DNA of 64,000 bases. Source: Phocoena phocoena. Taxonomy: Eukaryota; Chordata; Mammalia; Artiodactyla; Phocoenidae. Of the stretch, positions 24,539-35,500 are shown one piece after another. The notes beneath the pieces were generated by a model. That model was not told the DNA's origin. It searched no databases and was given only the letters and a program-made list of their open reading frames with translations. Position numbers and translations under genes: made by a program. The stretch lies in contig NC_089239.1 in assembly GCF_963924675.1 (NCBI RefSeq), positions 30,279,818 through 30,343,817 of the forward strand. The letters are read 5' to 3'. The first letter of the stretch is position 1; each line of letters starts with the position of its first letter.

Positions 24539-25137
24539 ACTCCCCAGGTGCCCTGGAGGTGACCGTGCACCTGACGAGGGGGAGTCACGAAGAGCAGCTG
24601 CTCCTGGAGAAGCAGCGATTCCGCACCCCCGTGGGCGAATGGTGCTGGAAACCCAGACAAGCCCCAGCGACACACACGTGCACGCCCCGCACCTTCTCCT
24701 GATGGAACTACAGCCATCTGTCAAATGGTGCTTATCACGCTGGAATGACAAGTTGTTTGTCAGTCTGAATCTATTTTAAGCACCTGAGGCAAATTCCAGG
24801 AGTAACTTTTAACTATTGTGTAAATAGGAAGCTATGGAAGTAATCTGCATTGGGTGCAAATGTCTGAACTTTTGGAACCTGGCTAAAGGGCCCAACGCTG
24901 TGCTTTGCAGAAGGTCAGCAGTGCCCCGTCCTGAGATGAGACTCGTGGACTCTGTGGAGTCGTTCACTGTAAATCACGGTGGGGACACTCCCACGGCTCT
25001 GCTTCTTATGTTTCATTAAACGTTAGTGTAAAGCTTTGTTTTCAAATTTTCTTTCAATTTTAATAAAGTTCTACCGTATAAGACATGCTGTACGTGGTTT
25101 TTATCTCTAAGCCGTGAAGATCATCTTAACGTTCATT
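24539..25137 (+). repeat. Duplicated FAM90A 3' flank (copy 1)
   Basis: About 590 bases match 50888-51490, directly after the FAM90A stop codon, with only around a dozen visible differences. Beyond 25137 the two regions remain alignable to about 25250 but at clearly lower identity. No FAM90A coding sequence precedes this copy; homology starts at 'ccccaggtgccctggagg'. It keeps AATAAA near 25062 where the gene-linked copy has AGTAAA. Open frames here are shared by both copies and look noncoding. Confidence 0.9.
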
Positions 25138-25309
25138 TTTACTGATCAAAGCTTATGTAACTGAGAAGAAAGAGGAGCTTGGGGGGAACCTAAGACTTAT
25201 TAAAAATATAGCATCTCAGGCCCTCACAGGTCCACTGATCAATAGATACACATCGCACCTTCAACCAGCTGCTCTTTGCCCTTGAGGTACACAGTTCTGC
25301 AGTCTCTCA

Positions 25310-25490
25310 CTTTGCTTCTTGAGCACAGGTCTGATTGGATTAGGGACCCACCCTAAAGGGCTCATCTTAATCTCATCACAGTTTTAACTCTGTGTCCATA
25401 TACATTCACGTTCTGATGAATTAAATGTTAGAGCTTCAACATATGAACTTGGGGGAGGGGAACAAAATTCAGTTTATACAAGTTGGTTCA
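25310..25490 (-). mobile_element. MLT1-like LTR fragment, antisense
   Basis: The phrases 'ggattagggacccaccctaa', 'ctctgtgtccatatacattc' and 'gagcttcaacatatgaactt' match antisense MLT1. It is fragmentary and diverged. Confidence 0.6.
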
Positions 25491-25524
25491 TTCTATTTGT
25501 ATTTTTATGTTGTAAAAAACTTAC

Positions 25525-25890
25525 TTTTTTTTAACATCTTTATTGGAGTATAATTGCTTTACAATGGTGTGTCAGTTCCTGCTTTATAACAAAGTGAATC
25601 AGTTATACATATATCCCCATATCCCCCCCCAATTGCATCTCCCTCCCTCCCACCCTCCCTATCCCACCCCTCTAGGTGGTCACAAAGCACGGAGCTGATC
25701 TCCCTCTGCTATGTGGCTGCTTCCCACTAGCCATCTGTTTTACGTTTGGTAGTGTATATATGTCCATGCCACTCTCTCACTTTGTCCCAGCTTACCCTTC
25801 CTCCTCCCCGTATCCTCAAGTCCATTCTCTAATAGGTCTGCATCTTTATTCCCGTCTTGCCCCTACGTTCTTCTGACCATTTTCTTTATT
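25525..25890 (-). mobile_element. Antisense L1 3' end fragment
   Basis: The phrases 'atctttattggagtataatt', 'gctttacaatggtgtgtcag' and 'ctttataacaaagtgaatca' are the reverse complement of the cetartiodactyl L1 3' untranslated region. A T-rich head marks the poly(A) end. Confidence 0.8.
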
Positions 25891-26179
25891 ATTTTTTTGG
25901 AAAAAACTTACTTTTTTTAAATAAAAGAATAATATCCATGAATTAATGGAGACAAAAAATAAGATTGTTTGAGGTGAGGAGAAATGTAAATTGATGGACT
26001 CTGCCCTCAAATTGGATTTTAAAAGTGAGAGGGCAGCTATTGGGAATAAAAGGACCTCAAAATTTTACCTTTTTTTTTAAAATTCAAATTTAAGGTTGAG
26101 TGATACCATAGCATATTTAAATGGTAAGACGAGGGTTCAAAGAGAGGGAGTGGTTTAAAATAAGGTGTACATGTTGTTT

Positions 26180-27107
26180 TACAGCTCATACAACTCAGTA
26201 TCAAAAAAACGAACAGCCCAACCGAAAAATGGGCACAGGACCTGAACAGATATTTTCACAAAGAAGAAATTCACATGGCCACAGGCACATGAAAAGATGC
26301 TCAACATCGTTAATCATTAGAGACATGCACACCAAACCCACAGTGAGCTATGACCTCACACCTGTCTGAATGCCCTCATAAAAAATTCTTCAGCCAGAAA
26401 AGGTTGTCCAGGATACGGAGCAAAGGGAATCCTAGGACACTGTTGGTGGGAATACAAATTGGCCTAGTACTATGGAAAAGAGTATGGAGGTTCCTAAAAG
26501 AACTAAAAAATAGAACTACTATATGATCCAACAAGTCCATTCCCGGGTATACATCTCAAGAAAACGAAAACACTATTTTGAAAAGATACATACACCCCAA
26601 TGTTCACAACTGCATTATTTACAATAGCTAAGATATGGAAACAACTTACGTGTCCATCAGCAGATGAATGGATAAATAACAAGTATTGTATATATACAAA
26701 GGAATATTACTCTACCATAAAAAGAATGAAATTTTGCCATTTGTGACAACATGGATGGACTTGGAGGGTCTTATGATTAGAAAAATACGACAAACAAAAA
26801 AGACAAATACTGTACGTTATCACTTGGATGTGAAATCTAAAAAACAAAATGAAATACGAAACCAGAGACAGACTCACAGATATAGAGAACAAACTAGTGT
26901 TTTCCAAAGGGGAGAGGGAAGGGGGAGAGGAAAGTATAAACATGAGATTAAGGGATACTAACTACTATGTATAAAAATAAAAAAACCATAGCTACAAAAA
27001 TAAATTGTACCACACGGGGAATATTCCATTATAACTTTAAATGAAGTATATATGTCATGAAGTATAATGTTTAAAATAATTAAATCACTATGTTGTACGC
27101 CTGAAAC
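26180..27107 (+). mobile_element. L1 3' part (ORF2 end and 3'UTR), interrupted by an endogenous retrovirus
   Basis: Sense L1 ORF2 is recognisable from 'aaaaatgggcacaggacctg' near 26226 through 'ggaaacaacttacgtgtcca' near 26637 to the 3' end 'tgttgtacgcctgaaac' at 27107. The element resumes after the retrovirus at 32460 and ends by about 32515. It has many stops and is inactive. Confidence 0.85.
27103..27107 (+). repeat. Target-site duplication, left copy
   Basis: GAAAC directly precedes the 5' LTR and recurs at 32460-32464 directly after the 3' LTR. This defines the proviral integration into the L1. Confidence 0.85.
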
Positions 27108-27582
27108 TGTAAGGCCAACTGGCCCGAGGCAGGGGAACACAATCAGATTCACAGGTTGCATCAGACCGAAATTCTCCGGACCACCCAGTTCCAGGAACTG
27201 CCCTGGAGACATTCCGGACCACCCAGTTCCAGAAACTGACCTGGGGACATTCCGGACCACCCAGTTCCAGAAACTGACCTGGGGACATTCTGGACCACCC
27301 AGTTCCAGAAACTGACCTGGGGACTTTGAACCCAGCCCAGCCTTCCCGCCTTTTGAGGGGCGGGACTAACGTCCCCCAGGATACCCGAAAAGATCACCAA
27401 ATAAGGAATACCCTGCGCCCTCCCAGATTCACCACACCCCTCTCCCTTCTTCCCCTATAAAATCTTGCCCAACCCTCACCCGGGTGCGACTTCTCTGACC
27501 CCTTTCTCTCGGACCAGTGAACCTCGCCCGGGAGCAGCTTTCCTCTGTTTCGCGGTGCCGTTTGTTAAGATCCGACCTTACA
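27108..27582 (+). repeat. 5' LTR of the provirus
   Basis: The LTR begins TGTAAGGCC and ends CCGACCTTACA. A unit of about 38 bases containing 'accacccagttccag' is tandemly repeated four times near 27170-27325, which looks like a U3 enhancer repeat. A TATA box (TATAAAA) lies at 27456-27462. Compared with the 3' LTR it lacks about 22 bases around the AATAAA signal and about 30 bases upstream of 'aggatacccg'. These differences arose after integration or by later recombination. Confidence 0.9.
27456..27462 (+). promoter_or_regulatory. TATA box in the 5' LTR
   Basis: TATAAAA sits about 125 bases before the LTR end, a normal place for the U3/R promoter. In the 3' LTR the same site reads TATAACA. 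Confidence 0.75.
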
Positions 27583-27584
27583 TT

Positions 27585-27600
27585 TGGTGCCGAAACCCGG
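27585..27600 (+). promoter_or_regulatory. Retroviral primer-binding site, tRNA-Phe type
   Basis: TGGTGCCGAAACCCGG, two bases after the 5' LTR, is complementary to CCA plus the 3' end of tRNA-Phe (which ends ...CCGGGTTTCGGCA). This assigns the minus-strand primer tRNA by sequence. Confidence 0.8.
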
Positions 27601-27928
27601 CAGGGGTACCAAGCCCCGCGGGTTACCGCGCGGGCCGCTCCTCCCCTCCCCCAGGAGACAACCAGGGAACCTCTACTCATCCACCCGACCCGGCAGAAAA
27701 CGGGGTAAGTCCCCTCCCTTGTTCCCTCCGACCCTCAGAGTCCCTGCCCACCGGACTCCCTGTCCTTAATCGCGGCCGCGTCAGGGACTTCTCCGTCCTC
27801 TCTCCGGGCCTCGGGCAACTGTGGAGACGTCCCAACCGCCTGACCGCCCTCCGACCTGCCGTGAATTGGAGACTGAGACCAGGGACGCCTCTCTCCCTCT
27901 CCATTCACTCAGGGACAGACTGGGGGTC

Positions 27929-29544
27929 ATGGGAACCTCACAATTGAAACCAGATTCTAAGACGCCCCTGGGGTGCCTCCTAGCCAATTTTACAGCCCTC
28001 GGTTTCTCCCAAGATCTCCGTCGCCGACAGCTTATTTTCTATTCCACTGTGGCCTGGCCACAATATCCTCTAGACAATCAACCCAAACGGCCTCCTGAAG
28101 GGACTTTGGATTTTAACATCCTCCGTGATCTAGATAATTATTGCTGCAGGACGGGCAAATGGTCTGAGGTCCCCTATGTTCCAGGCCTTCTGGTATTTGC
28201 GCTCCCGCCCTTTCCCTCTGCGTCGATTGTTCCACTCCCCAGATCCTTCTTGCCAAACAGACATCTCCTACATTCAAGCCCTTAATTTCCTTTGACGATG
28301 ACCCCTCTCCACTAGCCGACCCACCCGAATCTCTCGCCTCTCCCCGCTCCAGAGCTCCTCTCCAACCTCCACCCTACCCTGAAGTGGTCCCTCCTCCTCC
28401 TGAACCTGCTCCGGCCCCTCCAACCCTTCCCCCGCCTCCCTCGACGGTTTCTCCTCCCACGCCCCTTGCTTCGCCAATCAGTGCACATACACGCTCTCAC
28501 GACTCCCAAGATCCAAATCTCCTCTGCCCTCTGAGGGAGGAAGCAGGAGCGGAAGGATTAGTTAGAGTTCATGTTTCCTTTTCTCTCCAAGATCTCTCTC
28601 AGATAGAAAAGCGATTAGGCTCCTTTTCTGCCGACTCTTCCCGCTACATCAAAGAATTTCCCTATCTCTCTCAAGCTTATGATCTAACCTGGCACGATAT
28701 CTTTGTGATCCTATCTTCTACTCTGACCCCTGACGAGAGGGAAAGAATTCAAACCGCTGCCCAAAACCATGCAGATCAGGTTCACCTTCCCAACAACTCC
28801 ATGCCTGTCGGAGTGACTGCCGTACCTGGCACCGATCCAGGCTGGACTTCTCAGGATGGCCAAGATGGCCGTCGTAGACGCGACCTCATGATCCAATGCC
28901 TCCCGGCTGGCATGCAGGCTGCTGCTCATAAGGTAGTCAATTTTGAAAAACTAAACGAGATAACCCAAGAATCTAACGAAAATCCAGCTATCTTTCTCAA
29001 TCGCCTTATAGAGGCCTTAACTCTCTACACCCGGCTGGACCCCAACACCCCGGCAGAGGCAGCGGTCCTAGCCACCCATTTTATCACCCAATCAGCCCCG
29101 GACATCCGAAAGAAATTAAGACGGGCAGAAGACGGCCCTCAGACCCCTATTCGAGATCTGGTAAAGATGGCCTTTAAAGTCTATAATGGCCGTGAGGATT
29201 TGGCAGAATCCAGCCGACAGGCTCGGATGCACCAGAAGGTGGCCCTCCAAACCCAAGCTCTTGTAGCCGCCCTAAGGTCGGCCATCTCCCATGGATCACA
29301 GCACCCACGGGGTCCGCAAAAGGCAACCCCGCCGGGGGCCTGCTTCAAATGCGGAAAAGAAGGCCACTGGGCTCGCCAATGTCCCAATCCCCGACCTCCT
29401 TCTAAGCCCTGTCCCAGCTGCGGGCTAACGGGCCACTGGAAGAGTGACTGCCCTACGACTGGCCCTCCCTCAGCGTCTCCACACGGGGGGCAGGCCGACC
29501 CAAAGGCATTACCACTCGAACTGCTGGGATTGGCTGACGACTGA
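27929..29544 (+). pseudogene. Retroviral gag remnant (matrix, capsid, nucleocapsid)
   Basis: Gag builds the virion core. The reading starts with ATG followed by Gly, a myristoylation signal for matrix. Frame is lost once, around 28230-28285, after about 115 codons. The second frame runs open to TGA at 29542-29544. It holds a proline-rich region with a PPPY late-domain motif at 28366-28377, a capsid segment with the major homology region around ENPAIFLNRLIEAL, and two CCHC zinc knuckles, CFKCGKEGHWARQC and CPSCGLTGHWKSDC. Two knuckles, where murine-type gammaretroviruses have one, fit the HERV-H/F side of class I. The terminal TGA is followed in the same frame by protease sequence. It is a pseudogene because of the frameshift. 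Confidence 0.88.
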
Positions 29545-30144
29545 CGGCGCCCAGACTCGAAGACCCCCATCACCCTCGCCGAGCCCAGGGTAACGCTACA
29601 GGTAGCGGGTAAGTCCATCTCATTTCTGGTGGACACGGGGGCTACCTATTCGGTCCTGCCTACTTATTCCGGGCCAGTTTCTCCTTCCCAGATCTCGGTC
29701 ATGGGTATTGATGGCAAACCATCCTTCCCACTCCAGACCGGTCCACTCCCATGTCATATCGAAGGACTCCCTTTTACTCATTCCTTCTTAGTCATACCAT
29801 CCTGCCCAGTTCCCTTGCTAGGCCGAGATGTCCTTTTCCACTTAGGGGCCTCCCTCCAGCTGGTTAAACTTGACCCTAAGGTCCCCTCCTCCCAACTCCT
29901 GCTTCCTCTTCTCGGCCTGTCTCTAGAACCCTCCCCCTCCTATCCCCCTCTTCCAATCACACTGAACCCAATCAATCCCCAAGTCTGGGATACTTCTAAG
30001 CCCATAATAGCTACACACCATTCCCCCGTCCTCATCCATCTAAAGGACCCCTCCAAATTTCCATCAAGGCCCCAATTTCCCATCTCTGAGACTCACCTTA
30101 GGGGCTTACAACCTCCTAAACCAGGGACTCCTTATCCCCACTGA
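29545..30144 (+). pseudogene. Retroviral protease and start of pol
   Basis: An aspartic protease domain continues in the gag frame directly after its TGA. The active-site DTGA lies at about 29632-29643, inside FLVDTGATYSVLP. The flap side and the helix motif LLGRDVLFHLGA are also present. The TGA C context between gag and pro resembles the stop-codon readthrough arrangement of gammaretroviruses. The frame ends at 30142-30144. True pol sequence has already switched to another frame by about 30100, so there is a frameshift at the protease-RT junction. Confidence 0.82.
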
Positions 30145-31144
30145 CTCTCCCTGCAACACCCCCATCCTGCCTGTCTGCAAGGCCTCTGGGGATTATCGCC
30201 TGGTCCAGGACCTCCGACTAATCAATGAGGCCATAATTCCTCTCCACCCAGTAGTACCAAACCCATACACCTTGCTCTCCCATATCCCCCCATCCACAAC
30301 CCACTTTACGGTTCTGGATCTCAAAGATGCCTTTTCTGCTATCCCCCTACATCCCAAGTCCTATTTCCTCTTCGCCTTTACCTGGACGGATCCGGATACT
30401 CATACTTCCAGTCAGCTCACCTGGACAGTTCTTCCCCAGGGCTTCCGCGACAGTCCTCACCTCTTGGGTCAGGCACTGGCACGGGACCTCACTTCCTGCT
30501 CCCTTACCCCCAGCACACTCCTTCAATATGTAGATGACCTCCTCCTTCGTAGCCCATCTCTCAGCCTCTCAAGACAACACACTGCAGATCTCCTCAATTA
30601 CCTTGGCTCTCGCGGTTATCGGGTCTCCCCAGCCAAGGCTCAGTTATCTGTATCTTCTGTAACCTACCTGGGGCTCCACCTTACCCCTACCACAAAAGGT
30701 CTAACAGCCGATCGCACCTGGATTATCCGTGAACTTCAGACTCCGGAAACAGCGGAACAAATTCTCTCCTTTTTGGGCCTTATAGGGTTTTTCCGACACT
30801 GGATCCCTAACTTTGCTCTCCTCGCTAAACCCTTATATCTAGCCGCTAAAGAAACCCCTCAAGAACCCCTCACCTCTCCTTCCGCCGTTCGACAGGCCTT
30901 TCTCACCCTCCGTAACGCTCCGATATCTTCTCCTCCCCTTTCTCTGCCCAACCCAAACCGACCTTTTCACCGTTTTGTGGATGAACGGGCCGGAATAGCC
31001 ACTGGACTCCTTGCCCAGCCTGTAGGGCCTTGCTACCGCCCCGTGGCTTACCTCCCCAAACAGCTAGACCCAACCATTCGGGGATGGCAGCCATGCCTCC
31101 GGGCCCTAGCAGCGGCAGCCGAACTGACCAAACACTCAAACTGA
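30145..31144 (+). pseudogene. Retroviral reverse transcriptase remnant
   Basis: This is the RNA-dependent DNA polymerase of pol. The motifs appear in order: YRLVQDLRLINEA, FTVLDLKDAFSAIPL, LPQGFRDSPHL and the catalytic box LLQYVDDLLL, then the thumb or connection part with LGLIGFFRHWIPNF. The open part runs in one frame from before 30272 to a stop at 31142-31144, where a frameshift moves the connection domain into the next frame (around 31135). The core active site is intact, but the polyprotein is broken on both sides. Confidence 0.88.
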
Positions 31145-31600
31145 CTCTGGCCCACCCACTAACCGTGTTTTCCTCCCACCGGCTGGTCGACCTCCTAGGC
31201 CACAAGTCTCTCTCCCTCCTGGGCCCCTCCCGCATCCAGGAGTTCCACCTGCTGTTCATTGAAAACCCTGCTATCTCCCTCGACCTCTCCCCCGGCCTAA
31301 ACCCGGCCTCCCTCTTGCCTATCTCCGATACCGGGGCCTCCCCTTCCCACTCCTGCCCCCAAGCCCTAGAGGCCCTCAGCCCGCCGAGAGAGGGACTTTT
31401 GACACCCCTCTTTCAAACCCGGACCGCACCCTCTTCATAGACGGCAGCTCAAAACTCGGGCCTGACGGACGCCGACGGGCAGCCTATGCGGTGCTATCAA
31501 CTATTATCCAGGCTAACAGCCTCCCAGAAGAGACAACCTCTCAGAGGGCTGAACTGATAGCACTCACGCGGGCCCTCGGCCTCTCTAAGGGCCAAAGGGC
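31145..31600 (+). pseudogene. Connection and RNase H remnant of pol
   Basis: The connection domain is read in one frame to 31440. RNase H is then read in another: it starts at LFIDGSS and has SQRAELIALTRAL, which carries the conserved Asp and Glu. RNase H stops short: after GLSKGQR, near 31590, the sequence passes directly into the env fusion-peptide region. The rest of RNase H and all of integrase are missing. Confidence 0.75.
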
Positions 31601-31905
31601 CATCTTTCTCCCTTTGGTCGCAGGCATTTCCCTCGCTTCCTCTCTCGTTGCTGCGGGCATGGGGGAGGAGCCCTAACACACAGTGTCTCAACATCCCGTG
31701 ACCTAGAACAGAAACTCCAGCTAGCCATCGAGGCTTCTGCCGCCTCCATCACCTCCCTCCAGCACCAGATCACCTCAGTAGCCCGAGTTGCCCTCCAAAA
31801 TCGACGAGCCCTGGATCTCCTGACGGCCGACAAAGGAGGTTCCTTCGCAGGCGCATGGAGGAAGTCTCGGGTGGCCACAAACCAAATGCTCCTCGGCCCT
31901 TAACA
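31600..31905 (+). pseudogene. Retroviral env transmembrane-subunit remnant
   Basis: A hydrophobic fusion-peptide-like stretch (IFLPLVAGISLA) is followed, after a frameshift in a G-rich run near 31660, by a heptad region. Then comes the LQNRRALDLLTADKGG motif, typical of class I retroviral TM proteins near the so-called immunosuppressive domain. SU, the cleavage region and the membrane anchor are not preserved as an open frame. It is a relic only. Confidence 0.75.
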
Positions 31906-32044
31906 CCTTGCTTCCTACAGAACCCCGCACTGGTCTCCCCTAAGCCTCGGACCTCTGGTCGCCCGACTCCCCTTTCGACGCCCCCATTCAGCATGAAGTA
32001 GCCAGAGATCAGAACGCCGCCCCATTACACCAAAGATGTCGGGA

Positions 32045-32459
32045 TGTAAGGCCAGCTGGCCTGAGGCAGGGGAACACAATCAAATTCACAGGTTGCATCA
32101 GACCGAAACTCTCCGGACCACCCAGTTCCAGGAACTGACCTGGGGACTTTGCACCCGGCCCAGCCTTCCCGCCTTTCGAGGGGCGGGACTAACGGTCCCA
32201 AGACTGATGCAACCGGCACCGGATATTGCCAGGATACCCGAAGAGACCACCAAATTAAGGAATACCCTGCGCCCTCCCAGATTCACCACACCCCTCTCCC
32301 TTCTTCCCCTATAACATCTTGCCCAACCCTCGCCCGGGTGCGCCTTCTCTGGCCCCTTTCTCTCAGACCAGTGAACCTCGCCCGGGAGAGCTCCCTAATA
32401 AAGCTCACTTGAAGCTTTCCTCTGTTTCGCGGTGCCGTTTGTTAAGATCCGACCTTACA
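32045..32459 (+). repeat. 3' LTR of the provirus
   Basis: It begins and ends with the same sequences as the 5' LTR. It has a single copy of the roughly 38-base U3 unit where the 5' LTR has four. It keeps an AATAAA signal (ccctaataaagctc, near 32394-32405) that the 5' LTR lacks, and its TATA box is mutated to TATAACA. The sequence just before it is not a clear polypurine tract. Confidence 0.9.
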
Positions 32460-32515
32460 GAAACTATTATAATATTTTTAATCAACCAATGTGAAAAATA
32501 AAGTGAATTCTATTT
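32460..32515 (+). mobile_element. End of the interrupted L1, with right-hand target duplication
   Basis: GAAAC (32460-32464) repeats the left flank. The following 'tattataatatttttaatca' continues the L1 3' end broken at 27107. Confidence 0.8.
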
Positions 32516-32519
32516 AAAT

Positions 32520-35500
32520 TATAACATACATTCTGACGTGGCAGGAGAGAATAGGAAAGAACACGAATGTAGAAGTAAATTTCCGAGCTGAGAGGAAAGG
32601 CAATTCCCTTCCTTTTAGGTGGAAGATGGCATAAGTAGTGAATGACAGTAACAGAGTACTTTAAATCTTGTGGTGGACAGTATCTACATCCAAAATATCA
32701 GTTTCATTTGGGAAATAGGTTACACATAATCTGATGACTGTAAGAGAAAAGGATGAGTCCTTGGAGATTGAGGGGTAATGGCGAAGGTTTAAAATATTTT
32801 TTTTTAAAATTGAAGTATAGCTCATTTACCTTAATATGTTTGTTTCAGGTGAAATACTCTTTAATGTGTATGGGAGATGGAATTGAAATACATGAGATAA
32901 TAGGATTGCCAGGCATTGTATGATACAAGCAAAATGTCCTCAGATACAATGAAATACTCACCATGTCCCCTGGTTTAATTTTTCCATTTAGGAACCAGGA
33001 ATTTTAAGCTTAAAGAGCCATCTCCACACCCATAAGATTTCCACTAAAATGTATAAATAGATTCCGAATGACATGGCAGGAAAATTATTTACAGTAGTTT
33101 ACTATGCAGGAACATTTGTATGGATGTCCCCACTAACCAAGAACTAAAGTATAAAATTGTCTTCCCATTTTCTTTGCATAGTTAATAGATTCTTAACATG
33201 TTCTTCAAAGTACTATGTGGCCAGTGCCTTAAGAGTCATGTTCTGTATCCCAGCAATGTATCTTATTTTGTCACCTCATTATTTATATTTCACGTTTTCA
33301 CAGTTTCTCATCTTGCATTTTATTTTTAATTCTGTATTTCTCCCAGGGAATCCCAGCTTCATTTCCACAGATTCCCCGTGTGTCTGATGCCCTGTTATTC
33401 TGAAGACATAGAATGGTTCCCAGTATAGAGAATGCACTCGACAGTGTTTACGGATGAAGAAGGGAATGAATGGATCTCCTCACTATCCCTGGACACGACC
33501 GTACATCTTTGCTCCCCAGCACTGTGTGAGGATTACAATTTCCTATTAGTCTGGAAAATCCAATCAAATTGAACAGGGTGTGGCTCACAGCCTGAAACCC
33601 TATTAGGGTCGGTAACCTTCTGAGAGGGTGGATCCTGGAATGTAGCCCAGATTGGGTTATAAACTGTTATCCAGGTTTAAAGGAAAGTCAGACAGGCAAA
33701 GGGATGCATTTGTCCAGAGAAGAAGAAGCTGGACAGTTTGGGGCTTTGGAGGAAGAGAAATTGGCTGCTTGCTCTGGTACTTGCCTCAGAATCCATTTGG
33801 CTTCACCAGCTCCTCCAATTTGGGGTTTTGGTGAGTCCTCCAGACTGTGAGATGTGCCTTGACTTCATTCCATGAAAATGTTGTAAGTCCTATCTGTCTT
33901 TACACTTTTGCCCTATCAAAGCAGCCTCTTATGGTCTCTGAATCATATTGTGTCAACATGTATTTTGCCACCATCATTTCCTACTCTTTACTGTACATGT
34001 CCCTTTTTTCAACTCTAACACTGTTGTCTTGAATGTATTTAGTTATTTTAACTGCCTAACCTAAGATTGTAGCCTTGTGCTCTCCCAATACAGTGACGAC
34101 CAGCTGCATGTGGCTAGAACATTCAAGTTAATGAAATTAAATAGCTAAACTTCATATAACGCCAGCCAGATTTCAAGTGTCCTGTCACCACATGTGTGTG
34201 GCAGTTTCTGTATCATACATTGCATATATAGCGCATGTTCTTCATCTTGGAAAGTTCTATTGGCTGTTGATCTACATCTGATATTTTTACTAATTTGTTT
34301 CTAAATACTTCATTTTCTGCTTCTCTGAATTAATTTCCTTTTATGGGTTTCATCAAGTGATTTTCATTTCATTTCTTATGTGTCTTGGGATAGATTTTTA
34401 TGTTGAAATAATTATCTCAAGGTAAAATAAATCTCTTGAGATATTTAATTCTTCCCCTAAATTAATAGATGTTAACCTCCTTTGATTCCCATAACTTGTA
34501 ATCTGGACATGGCCAGGGTCGCCTAGGTTCCACCTTCTAGATGCAAGGCGGCTCTTTTGCATATGCCTGGGGTTTCCCTGGATATCATAGGGATTTACGT
34601 ATTCCTATTATCAATAGAAGAAACATTCTAAGAGTGAAAGAGAAAGTTTCATTTCCCTCTGAAATTTGTCTTGAAGTCAAAACCAAAGGTATAATCCATG
34701 GCCAAGTCTTGATTGGTTTTCCTAGATAGTCCCTCCCACCTTGGATTTTCCTAGGTGGTGTGGATAATACAATCACTAAACGCTTTTTCTTGAGTGTGTT
34801 TATCCACAGTTAGCAGATGCTGGCATTAATCCAGGGCTTCTCTTTTTTTTCGATACAAAATGCACTTTCACTTTGATTGTGGAGGGAGGACAGGAGAGAA
34901 GGAACTTGAGAGCAAATATCTTTAGAAGAGATTTCTGTTTCAAGATAGGATGTAATGAGGGGATTGAGTGTAGCTATATGGAGAGGTTTCCCCTATATCT
35001 GGGTGATAAACATGAAGAGAGAAATAACAGGGAGCTTCTTCTGATGACTAATGTTAGAGGTCGTATTACAGGTAAAACCTAGGTGATCTTTGTTACCCTA
35101 AAGGAATTTGAGCACAGGACACAGGCTGAGCAAAATTAAATGACAGCTGATCCTTCTTCTGGATGTGTAACTCTGTCATATACTCAAGTTTTTGGAACCT
35201 CTGTGTGTCATTTGTAAATTGGTAAATAAACCAATTTCCTCCAAAACCTCAGTCATTTTATATTTCTGAGCATCCTTGACACAGAGGGTTGAGAGAGTCC
35301 ACGACCGGAACACTATGACTCGTGTACCCCTGCTTCCTTCTGGAGCAGCGGATGTTAAGGACGAGACCGGAAGGGCGGGTGCCACGGTTCCTCCAAGTGG
35401 AACAAGTCCTTGGTTTAACTGCATCCTGAAATAGGCCCTTGGCTGATTAATATCCACGTAGACGGGGGACAGAACTAAAAGTCAGGGTTGAGGGAGAACC

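Larger units (their letters stand above)
27108..32459 (+). mobile_element. Endogenous class I retrovirus (HERV-F/H-like), defective provirus
   Basis: The provirus is bounded by two LTRs that start TGTAAGGCC and end CTTACA, with 5-bp flanking duplications. In order it holds a tRNA-Phe-type primer site, gag with two zinc knuckles, protease, reverse transcriptase with a YVDD motif, part of RNase H, and a short env TM remnant. Integrase and the SU part of env are absent, through one deletion near 31590. Several frameshifts break gag, pol and env, so no complete set of proteins can be made. The Phe-type primer site, two CCHC boxes and a PPPY motif suggest a relative of the HERV-F/HERV-H group. The family call is an inference. 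Confidence 0.9.

Noticed and set aside
24444..24779. 111-codon frame shared with 50799-51128
   Set aside because: The similarity reflects the duplicated FAM90A 3' flank. The frame is open in both copies only because they are nearly identical, and its N-terminal part differs between them.
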